A stretch of DNA of 64,000 nt from Prunus persica (Eukaryota > Streptophyta > Magnoliopsida > Rosales > Rosaceae). Position numbers and translations under genes: made by a program. Below, one piece after another: positions 45,933 through 55,633 of the stretch. Below the pieces are notes generated by a model. The model saw only the letters and a program-made list of their open reading frames with translations, had not been told where the DNA came from and did not search any database. Each line of letters opens with the position of its first letter. Position 1 is the first letter of the stretch. The stretch spans positions 24,065,083 through 24,129,082 of the forward strand of contig NC_034012.1 of assembly GCF_000346465.2 (NCBI RefSeq). Reading direction: 5' to 3'.

Positions 45933-46911
45933 GACCTGGCATTTGTGTCGTGTTCGTGCCAACCCGCTTTTCTTAACAGGTTGACATGACACAACACTAC
46001 CCGTTAAGAAAACAGGTGGAAAATATCAAACACGAATACGACCTGTTACAATTCGCAAATCACACGATACGACTCGTTTCACCCGCTAAGAATTTTTTTA
46101 AAAAAAAATTGAAAAAAGAAATTATATAAAAAATGAAACCACGTACAATCAACCCTCTCCTCTTTCTCTCCTCCTCCCCCAATCCTAATTACTCAATCAA
46201 TCTATGCAGAAATTTTACCCAAAATTAGGTAAAAGAAACTTGGAGAATTTGAGCTCGACGAAAGAGATAAACATATAACCTCCATATGACAAAACACACT
46301 CATTAATCAACATCCTCTCAACTTCACAAAATACCAAGCCCAGATCCATAAAACTAGAATTTCACAAAACATAATAAATGAAGACCAATAAATCACAATT
46401 GGAGTTATAAGATATAAGCAAATCAGTAGCAAACCCACAAAATAAGTAACAAATAAATCAAACCCACTAGCACGTATCTAGATTGTTGAGAAAATCTCAA
46501 CCAAAAAGAAAATTGCCCAGCAAAAAATTCAAAATTCAAAGCTTGAGAGAGGTTTTGGGAAGGGAAGATTGAGATAGAGAAAGTGAGAGAGAGATGGCAA
46601 GAAGAAGAGAAGATGAAGTTGAGATAGAGAAAATGAAGCGCTGCTGTGCAGAGATGCTCAGATGAAGCGAAATGAAGAGATGATGCTAGGGTATGTAGGG
46701 ATTTTGGAATATAAAATTATAAAATTACCCCCGGTTTTTGGTTCGTGTATTAGCAAATGAACATCGAAACGACCTGTTAGCTTGACGGGTGGCTAATGGG
46801 TCAACTTGATATCAACACAATCCAGTAACTTGGACCTGAATACTAATTTTTATTTATTTATTTATTTATTTTGTGAATTCGTGTCGTGTACATTATTGCC
46901 ATTTCTACCCT
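45933..46911. mobile_element. Unclassified non-coding repeat element (tentative)
   Basis: Both ends carry GTGTCGTG words: GGCATTTGTGTCGTGTTCGTG on the left and CGTGTCGTGTACATTATTGCC on the right, with ACGGGT/ACCCGTT-type phrases inside each end. This text is common in plant repeats. The interior is AT-rich and noncoding. Boundaries are not certain. Confidence 0.4.
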
Positions 46912-47144
46912 ATAGTAGGTTTAGTATTAGGGTTCGAGGCTTGAGAACGGTTTTATAATGGGTGAGAAAAATGCACGGGTTAGGGTTTCTAGTTCGAGGC
47001 ATGGAATTAGAGTTTGAAGGTTAAAACCATTTTTGGAATTACGGTACAAAAAATATTCATTTGCCTCAAGAATCCCTAGAATACAACACTGAATCGCTAG
47101 AGCATCATACTCCCAAGTCTTCCTAAAACACGTTAATACCTAAA

Positions 47145-48860
47145 ATAGGTTATTCACGCAATAAATTACGGGTAAGATATTGCGTTCTCAGATATATAAG
47201 CACTTCACTCTATAACTTACCGGTAAGATATTGTGTTTTCAGAAAAATAGGCTTTTCACTGATTAAATTACCAGTAAGATTTTGCGTTATCAGATATATA
47301 GTTGCGGTTAAAAAGGGGAGTACTAGCAACCTTCTCTCTAACCTTCTCCTTTGGACCTTCTCTCTTCTTCTCATGACAAGTGTCACTTTCCTTAGACTTA
47401 AAACAATGTCATTAATGCATCACACAAACTAACTTTTGTTTTCCAAGTTTACCCTTATTAAATGTATTAATTTATTTTAATAACAAGCTAATTTTTTTAC
47501 AACTTTCTTATCACCTTGTTAAAAAATTAAATAAGAAAATAAAAACTGAAGTTTTTAATTTTTTTTTTCCAAAGAGAACGTGTGTTTTGTTAAAAACAAA
47601 ATAAAGATGATAAAAATGTCATGTAACAATTTTATTATTTTTTTTAAATTCTAAAAAATGACGTTTTTCTTATTTAATTTTTAATAATGTGCTAAAGAAG
47701 TTGTAACAAAATTTGAATAAATTGAAGGAAATATAAAAGCTAATACATTTTAAAAGGGTAAACTTGGAAAACAAAAACTAACTTGTGTGATGCATTAATG
47801 ACATTGTTTTAAGTGTAAGGAAAATGATACTTGTTATGAGGAGAAGGAAGAAGGTCCAAAAGAGAAGGTTAAAGAGAAGGTTGCTAGCATTTCTCTTAAA
47901 AAAAAATAGGCATTTCACTAATTAAATTACGGGTAAGATATTGCGTTCTTAGATGTATACTTTACTCTATAACTTACCGGTAAGATATTGTGTTTTTAGA
48001 AAAATAGGCTTTTCACTCATTAAATTACCAGTAAGATATTGCGATATCAGATATTTAGGCTTTTCACTTTATAACTTACTGGTAAGATATTGCGGTTGAA
48101 AAAAATAGGCATTTCACTAATTAAATTATGGGTAAGATATTGCGTTCTTAGATATATAAGCACATCACTCTATAACTTACCGGTAAGATATTATGTTTTC
48201 AGAAAAATAGGCTTTTCACTCATTAAATTACTGGTAAGATATTGCGCTCTCAAATATATAGGCATTTCAGTCTATAACATACCTATAAGACATTGCGTTG
48301 TAAAATATATAGGCCTTTCCATCTATAACTTACTAGTGAGATATTGCGTTTTCAAAAAAATAGTCTTTTCCGTTATTAAATTACCACTAAGATATTGTGT
48401 TCTAAGATATATAGGAATTTCACTCTATCACTTATTAGTAAGTTATTGCGTTTTTAGACATATAGGATTTTTACTCTATAACATACCGGTAAGATATTGA
48501 GTTTACAGAAAAATAGGTTTTTCACTCATTAAATTACTGTTAAAATATTGCGTTCTCATATATATATACTTTTCACTCATTAACTTAGGGGTAAGTTTTC
48601 CGAAAAATAGGCTATTCACTCAATAAATTACGGGTAAGATATTGCGTTCTCAGATATATGAGCACTTCACTCTACAACTTACCGGTAAGATATTGTGTTT
48701 TCAGAAAAATAGGCTTTTCACTCATTAAATTACCAGTAAGATATTGCATTATCAGATATATAGGTTTTTCACTTTATAACTTACTGGTAAGATATTGCGG
48801 TTGAAAAAAAATAGGCTTTTCACTAATTAAATTATGGGTAAGATATTGCGTTCTCATTTT
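47145..48860. repeat. 51-bp minisatellite with 102-bp higher-order unit
   Basis: About 22 copies of a unit carrying GGTAAGATATTGCGTT, then AGATATATAGGC or AGAAAAATAGGC, then TTTTCACTC. Units of two types alternate: one with ATTAAATTAC and one with TATAACTTAC before GGTAAGATATTG. The true repeat is therefore often 102 bp. The array is interrupted at 47318-47895 by a MITE. The unit length is a multiple of 3 and lacks stops in one frame, which creates a 136-codon repetitive reading frame (48090-48500). Confidence 0.9.
47318..47895. mobile_element. MITE inserted in the minisatellite
   Basis: 578 bp with arms of about 150 bp: GAGTACTAGCAACCTTCTCT at the left pairs with AAGAGAAGGTTGCTAGCATT at the right, then CATTAATGCATCACACAA pairs with TTGTGTGATGCATTAATG. 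It lies between TTAAAAAGG and TTAAAAAAA, a possible 9-base duplication, so perhaps Mutator-derived. The interior is AT-rich and empty. Confidence 0.8.
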
Positions 48861-49224
48861 ATTAGCAGTGGAAATGAAAAAAATATATTTTAAAAATAAA
48901 TATTTACATTACACCAACCTCAAGGTTACAATATGATTTCATCCAACACGAACCATTGGGTTTGTAAAGTACATTTAATTTGAACTGTTGGTTTCTTATC
49001 ACGTTTTTGCACACAATTCAATATCCTTTATTGTTTCTAATTTGAACACAATTCAAGATCCATTATTGTTTCTTATTTGCACAAAATTTAAGATCTGACA
49101 AGATAGGATTTGATCTCATCTTCAACCATTAGATCAGATTCTCTTATCAAAGCCATCTTTACAATCGCTTCATCAAAATCATCCATCTTATCTGAATATC
49201 TTTCTCCTTCTCCACAATACAATA

Positions 49225-49720
49225 AGTTGACATAACTTGTTTGACATCGATTCCGAAGAGGAAATGAGGAAGGAGATATCGTCAAATGAGAGATATCATA
49301 GAGAAAGAACTCGAAGAAGGCAACACACGGTGGTTTGTTATCAAGGACATATATACCAAGAGAACGTGAAGCTGACCATATGAGCTTTATAAAAGATTAT
49401 TTTGTACCAATCTTGTGTATAATGCATACAAGTTTGGAAGGAGATTTCACATAAGGTAGTCACAGTTCAACTAAATCTTAGAACAAGTCATGAACTTCGA
49501 CCCTTACTTCCAACAACAATGAAATGCTTGTGGAAATCTTGGTTCCTCCACCAATCAAAAGTTGATAGCTGCCTTACATATGGTTTCATATGGAACATTT
49601 GTTAATTAGTTAGACAAGAACCTAAGAATTGCATAAACCACTTGTATTGAAAAATCTAAGGAGATTCAACGATACAATCCATGCAATGTACGGCCGGTAG
49701 TACCTTCAATCATTGACACC
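49225..49720 (+). pseudogene. PIF/Harbinger transposase N-terminal relic
   Basis: Readable with frame changes: FDIDSEEEMRKEISSNERYH, RRRQH, YELYKRLFCTNLVYNAYKFG with RRFHIR, then FDPYFQQQ*NACGNLGSSTN with QKLIAALHMVSYGTF. These follow the order of plant Harbinger transposases (DYF-NPVY-FRRRFRM, DPYF, G-SSYQKCTAALRMLAYG). The catalytic D-D-E part is missing or unreadable. Confidence 0.65.
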
Positions 49721-50480
49721 AGCCAACTTTGCAAGACTTTTGAGAAAAGGCGAAAAATGTGGTTCATAACCATGGTCATTGTTTCCCGATCTTTCTTTTC
49801 CATGTCTTCTTTGTGTGCATGTTCCATTTCTATTGCAAATGCTTCATCGCTTGCCTTGTCAAGCTCATCTCTTATCATGTCTCTCTCCATTCTCATTGCA
49901 CCATGGAGACCGATTTGTTCCAAATTTTGTACATTCAGTGTTCGAAGTGCTCACTCTCTTGGCATTTGCCGTCTTTCTCCCAATGAGCCTCGGCTCCCTT
50001 TCGATTGGTGAGTCCACATCAACCGAGGAATCGTGGAGCAGCATCTCATTCAACACAATGCTCTGAACCGTGGGATAATTTTGAATCTCGGACAATTCTT
50101 CACAACCTCCTAACATTGGTTATTGTTGAAAGATTTTTTCCCTTGTCCAATGACACCAAACCACATTTGTACTTGAATAATCTATAGAAAAAAAAAAAGG
50201 TTTGGAAATCTATGAAAATATCAAACAATATGACAATAAATTTAATAAAATGCCAATTACAAAATGTTTACCTCATTGACAAGATTTTCGCTAGTTCAAA
50301 CGTTATCCCTTGCTTTTGCCAACACATCTCTCCATTTTCCTAACCCAATGATTGCTAATTTTCCATGAATTTTCCTCCATGTATGACAATGCTTCATTTC
50401 ATTGCCTATGATCGGGTAATGACCAACTTGGACCCAATACTCACATAACATCTTCCATGGTTGTCCATGCGGCTCCAACT
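49666..50480 (-). pseudogene. Harbinger-associated Myb/NAM-C-like ORF1 relic
   Basis: The minus strand reads HTWRKIHGKLAIIG, LGKWRDVLAKARDNV*TSEN, a donor near 50274, then QMWFGVIGQGKKSF, NCPRFKII and a helical MRMERDMIRDELDKASDEAF. This matches the plant protein family (NAM-associated C-terminal domain) often encoded beside Harbinger transposases. A stop after DNV and later frame breaks make it a relic. It ends tail-to-tail with the transposase relic. Confidence 0.6.
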
Positions 50481-50689
50481 TCGACGGAAGAGGTCATTTG
50501 TATTTTTACACAAATGGAATAAGGAAGTAGAACATAAAGATATGATATAAGTAGAGGAATTTTTATGAAGTTTTGGTGTGGAAAGTGAACAACATTACTA
50601 GGTATTTATAATAAAAAAAATTCTAAATTTTTTGGTATTCTTTCAAACTTTTTTAACGTTGGATGGAGAAAAAAAAATTGAATCAGATA

Positions 50690-51005
50690 CCCCATAAGCC
50701 GTCCCGTTGCTTCGAACAATTGGAGATTTCTGTAGCCGACCGTTGGGCGCTTTTTGCAGGGCTGGACTCATGTGCCTCTCTTGTGGCGCACGTGCCAAAG
50801 GTTAAAAAAAAAATAAAAAATCTTCTTCATTGACGGTAGGCTGACAGTGCCTTCAGGCAGCAGCACGGGCTGGTCTTTCTTTTGAGATCACCCCGGTTTA
50901 ATGGATCCCACTATTGCATGGGCTATATTTGCTTGGTGTGGGGGGTTTTTTCAGCCTAGGCCCCATTTTGCCATGGTAAACCCAATAGGTGGAAATGCTC
51001 TTAAA
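50690..51005. other. Probable right end of the Harbinger relic
   Basis: Noncoding. GC-rich text ends in TAGGTGGAAATGCTCTTA, similar to the GGAAATGCTCT ends of plant PIF/Harbinger and Tourist elements. The matching left end was not found. Confidence 0.35.
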
Positions 51006-51275
51006 AGCTAGATATTGTGCACAAGGACTTCAATGAAGAGTCTGATTCCGCAAAGCATCAATAGAAGTCAAGCACAACGCCATAAATAAAATAAAAATAT
51101 ATAATAACCAATTTAATGCTAAAAGGGCAATGAAGGAATTTCGTCTAACTAATTAAGTTAAATAAATGTACAGCTGTCAGGTTTGGGTTTTTTTTTTATA
51201 TATATTTTATTGATAGAAATTAAATGGTATAGTGTTTATCTATGTGCTAAGAATAGGTATATAACTATCAGTCCC

Positions 51276-51662
51276 CTTCTATTGAGGGATCCCTCAAATA
51301 ATTTTATTTGAGGGACGCCCTTTAAGGTACCCTACAATTTTTTTCCCAATAATCCAAACCATTTATTTTTTAGGTCTTCATTTATAGATCATCCTTACAA
51401 AAAATTAGACAAATCGGAAACCGTTTCGACATCCAATTGTGTCTTACAAAATCAATGAACACGGTGCTTCAAGAAAATGCTAAAATTTCAATAACTTAAT
51501 TGAGTGGTCAAATGATATCGGATTCAAGTGATTTTTTGTAGAGATGATCTTTGAATGAGTATCTACAAAATAGACGGTTTGGATTAGTGAAATACAATCC
51601 GGAGTGAGGCCTACAAGGGGTGTCCCTCAAATAAGCTTATTTGAGGGATCCCTCAATGGAAG
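51276..51662. mobile_element. MITE with palindromic ends
   Basis: 387 bp. CTTCTATTGAGGGATCCCTC at the left and GAGGGATCCCTCAATGGAAG at the right. The ends also contain CCTCAAATAA...TTATTTGAGG self-hairpins. Inner arms (ATCATCCTTACAAAAAAT and ATTTTTTGTAGAGATGAT-like) extend the pairing. Noncoding. Confidence 0.82.
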
Positions 51663-51714
51663 CTCTCTGTATAACTAAATTTCTAAATAAAAAAAAAAAG
51701 AAAAAACAAGAGTA

Positions 51715-51956
51715 AATTGTCGTACACCCCTTCAACTAGGACCCTAATCGAACTTAACCCCCTGAACTAAAAAGTCAGCCAACTTAAAACCCGAATTAAT
51801 TAAATTGGCCAATTTAGCCCTTGCTGTTAATTTTTTGAAATTTCATCCATTTTTCTGTTAGTAATAAGGGTAAATTGTAATTTTGAATAAAATAATGTTC
51901 AAATACATAAAATCAAAAGAAATAAATAATAAAACCAAAATGATAATAAAATAACA
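51715..51956. repeat. Dispersed repeat shared with 14617-14860
   Basis: Same order of phrases as at 14617, here ending right at the Helitron copy 2. Noncoding. Confidence 0.6.
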
Positions 51957-52232
51957 TCTATATATATAAAGCAAAAGGCAGAGAATGGTGAAACATTCCA
52001 AATACCAGAAAATGCCCTTGGTTAATGCAAACATTAAGAATTCAAATTATTAATTAAATGAGGATAATACGGTAAATTCACACTTTTTCATATTTTAAAA
52101 AAGAAAAAGCAGATAATGGATCATATTTTTATGGAACACAACTACCCATTATCTTTTTTAATTCTGAAATAAATTTAAATTTTTTTAAAAAAAAGCCTCT
52201 CGTAAGCGCGGAAGCGCGTGCGGAGAGGCTAG
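51957..52232 (+). mobile_element. Non-autonomous Helitron, copy 2
   Basis: 276 bp, TCTATATATATAAAGC to CTAG, with hairpin CCTCTCGTAAGCGCG...GCGCGTGCGGAGAGG, between A and T. Closely similar to copy 1 along its whole length. No genes. Confidence 0.88.
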
Positions 52233-52987
52233 TTATTTATAATTGGAAAGATTAAAAATAAATTTTTTTATAAAAATGAAAAAGAAAAAAGAACCCACCT
52301 TTTTTCCCACAGCCCCACCTCGTCAATTGCCACAACCAACCTCTTCCTCATCTAACTACCCATCCTAGCCTCATCCCCCTACCACAACCCATCTCAGCCA
52401 CCCAATAGCCCTCGTTGCTGCCATCCTTGACCGCCTTAGCCCAACATAATTGGCACCTTAATTGGAGTCGGGGACTTCGAGAATTGGGTCCTCACCTTCT
52501 CCGAGCGCCATAATCAACCGTAGGAATTATCAGTTATTTTAAAGGCCTATTTCTTCCTATTGCATAACAAAGCGAGACAAGTATTCATAAAGGGAAATTC
52601 CCCAATGGACATCAGAAGATCCAGTAGAATGATATAAATTACTTATAACAAAGATGTCAATCCCTTAAAAACCAGTTTAAGAGAAAATATTCTTTTGCAA
52701 CAGATTCTATTGCAAAGAGGGAAATTCAAATTCTCATCAATAAATATTGCTTCACATTCTAGAATGCAAAAGAGTTGCAAAGAGTTCAAAAGGAAATTAT
52801 AACGGGAAATACCGCTAAGTGCCACTGCAATTACAAACTTAATATGCAAGTATCACCTTTACCCACACATTTTGCAAATATAACCTGTAAATACGTACTT
52901 ATTGTTCACATAACACTTTTTCTCAATTTTCACTCTCTTTCTCAGAGCTCTCTCTTTGCTCTCTCTCACATAGCTCTCTCTTGAGTC
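52233..52987. other. Intergenic, nothing recognised
   Basis: C-rich near 52310-52460. CT-rich just before the Mutator element. No supported gene. Confidence 0.45.
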
Positions 52988-53440
52988 TGATTTTCCTGTT
53001 ACCAAAGTCCCTGTGCTCTCATGTTTCCTCCCTAGTTTTGTGACATGTGGCACATAACTTAACAAGAGTTTAACTTTATTAACTCTCTTTCAGCATTTTT
53101 TTCTTTAATTAAAAGAATTAAAATATATTATATTAGAATACACGTTTAACAAAAACACTTTGTAGGCCACTTCATCTTCTACGCTACACTTCAACCCCTA
53201 AATCTTCTCAGCATTGCAAAACTCAGCCACTTCATCTTTTCTACTCTACGAAACTCAGCCCTTGCGTATGGTTTGTTTTTCTACTTCCCTCGTTGGCTAC
53301 TGGTTCATCAAGTAAGCACGCTTTGCTCTTCATTTTTTTTTCTTCTGCCTTTTGATTGCTGGTTTTTTAGCATCATATGCAAAACTTAGCTGCTTCATCT
53401 TGGGTATATAATTATCAAATGAATTGCGTAATGGGTATAT
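52988..53440. repeat. Mutator left terminal inverted repeat
   Basis: Starts ATTTTCCTGTTACCAAAGTC. Followed by a partial second copy of its inner segment (about 53440-53560, GTTGGGCACTGGTTC and TTTTTGGTTGCTGG). Confidence 0.82.
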
Positions 53441-54392
53441 AATTACCAAAACTCGGCCCCTGCATATATTTCGCTCGTTGGGCACTGGTTCTTGAGGTAA
53501 GCCAGGCTCTACTTCATAATTTTTTCCCCCTTTTTGGTTGCTGGTGTTGGAGCCATCGCACAAGAAGCTTTTAAACAATTAATTTGGATAATTATATACC
53601 CATTATGCAATTCATTTGGTTTCATTATTATTTTTCCCAGAAAAAGAGAAGGAAGAAGGTTGATTTGGCTGAAGCATATCTCCAGCATTTCGGTTCATCA
53701 GAAGTTAATTCCCATCCTGCCTTTTAAATTGATCCTATTTTCAAGCTATGTCTCTGGACACTTGACCACAAAGGCAATTATGGGAATTTTTGGGTGTCCA
53801 GAGAAGTTTTTGGGGTGTGTATCAAAAGCTAATCACCCTTATATACGTATGGATGAATGCTTTATTGGGTACTAATAATTTGGAATCTGTTAAATGGTGA
53901 AATGGTTAAGAGGGTTGGTTAGATGGGGATGCTGTCCTTAATGTTAAACAACTGCTTATGAATGGAGCCTTGTATGTTGGTCAAACTGTGTAAATGCTAT
54001 TATTATGTTATATATCCAAAGTGCTTGCCTATAGCTCATGTCTATGAGTCTAGCTATTTTCGTTGTCATAATCATTTCAGATTTAAGCATTTAGTTTCTT
54101 GAAACATTGTTACTAGTTGTGGGTTCTGTTCTCTAGCCCAATGTGTGATTTGTAATTTCTGGATACAATGTGCATGTTTGCTTAAAGCAGATACCAGAAT
54201 GTAAGTGTAGGTGGGTGTGGGTAGTGGGGGATCTTTCGTGGTTGGCATATGGCTTCTATTTGAAGTGGCTTCTATTTGAAGTGGTTTATTCTTTGAGTAA
54301 TGATGCTTGTAGATTCTGTAAGAGTACAACGGCCTGCATCTAAAATCACTACGGACACAAAAATTGATTAGAATCTGTAACTTGATTTGTAG

Positions 54393-54620
54393 AAGGAAGA
54401 GAAATTAGAAGAGGTGCCTGAAATTACCCTCAGTATACCTGGATACTGATATTGAGGGACAGCACTTAGGTACAGCTTCATGTCAATACTATTTCATGAA
54501 CTACCTTCCGCCGATTTAATATTGGTTTCCTATCCACTAATAACTTCTATTTTCACTTTTACATTTGCAGGTAGAATTGTGATTGGATTATATGGTCAGG
54601 TTGTACCAAAAACTGTTGAG
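54393..54620 (+). pseudogene. Captured cyclophilin gene fragment (two exons and an intron)
   Basis: Exon-like 54393-54469 reads LEEVPEIT...YLDTDIEGQHLG. A GT...AG intron (54470-54570) follows, then exon 54571-54620 reads GRIVIGLYGQVVPKTVE, the N-terminal cyclophilin (peptidyl-prolyl isomerase) core. A small deletion before the Y-L-D breaks the first exon. The retained intron shows capture from genomic DNA rather than from mRNA. After TVE the similarity ends. It lies inside the Mutator element, antisense to its transposase. Confidence 0.7.
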
Positions 54621-54664
54621 TTTTACATACAGGCCATTTCATGTTGGTTTGTTTGTGACAAATG

Positions 54665-54900
54665 AAATGGCAAGAGAGCGGGGAAATATTCTTCTATTAC
54701 AGGACAAAAGTTAACAAAGAGGAAGCTCATAGCCCAGATGATGTTCTAGTGAAAAAGGTGCAAAGAAGAAGGGATCAAATTCTGGTGAAAAAGGTTCTAG
54801 TGGTAGTCAAAGTAGTGAAGGTGGGCATGGTAGGCAGGAAGTGAACATTGAGAAGTCACCATTGTTGAGGTTCATAGTGATGGGAAGGAAATCATGTACT
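54665..54900 (+). pseudogene. Second captured host-gene fragment, unidentified
   Basis: Frames here read FFYYRTKVNKEEAHSPDDV and, shifted, KGAKKKGSNSGEKGSSGSQS, then GRQEVNIEKSPLLRFIVMGR. They look like consecutive parts of one conserved plant protein interrupted by indels. I recognise the style but cannot name the gene. Noncoding now. Confidence 0.4.
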
Positions 54901-55387
54901 ATAAAAATTATGTATTATTTCTCCCTGGAAATCTTTTTTATATGACCCAAAATTCTATGAAGTTTGTACGAGGTTCTGCATTATTAACATCATTGTGCAT
55001 TCTTCTTCATATTCTAACATGGAGAGAGTTTACTGGAAAGTATGCACCATGATTAATGACTTTGTGGCTTAAAATGCAAGTAATATTTTCATTGAATGTA
55101 ATACTTTAACACCTTAAGAAGGCAGAGATGCCAAATATCAGAATAAGTTCAAATGCCAAGACAGGACAAACATAACAAACGTTCTAAATCAAAACAGAGT
55201 TGTAACAAATTATGGAACCCTTGTCAATTTAGAGCTAAACAACCCAAATTCAACATTATGATGCTTGGAGACTCGTCACTTGAAAAAGGTAGACCTACTT
55301 CAACATTATAATTCTTGGCCTTGGCACTTGTGAATTGAGAACTAAACAACCCAAATTCTCCTTCCAATGGTGATTGTGCCTACACTC

Positions 55388-55389
55388 AT

Positions 55390-55420
<31 letters not shown>
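55388..55420. repeat. (AT)n microsatellite
   Basis: About 15 AT dinucleotides just 3' of the transposase. Confidence 0.9.
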
Positions 55421-55423
<3 letters not shown>

Positions 55424-55633
55424 AAAAGAGCAAAATATACTCAATCAAGTAAATAATTATGATTAAGAAATTTTTTAACTAAATGCAATGCAACAAGTTG
55501 ACCATGCTAACTGGAAATTCCATGCTTAAATTATTGACAGCAACAAGTTCCTACAATTGTTTGGGTTCAACCAATACAAAATACAATGAAACTACAGGGT
55601 AATAAACAAACAAAGATGAAATTAATAATGAAT

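Noticed and set aside
48090..48500. 136-codon open frame with regular 17-residue repeats
   Set aside because: It is the translation of the 51-bp minisatellite. The frame is open only because the unit length is a multiple of three. No start context or other gene signal.
47145..48860. Regular repeats that could suggest a CRISPR array
   Set aside because: Units are contiguous and diverged along their whole length with no unique spacers, and the DNA is from a plant nucleus.
53534..53875. 113-codon frame inside the Mutator left half
   Set aside because: No family resemblance. It begins within terminal-repeat sequence.
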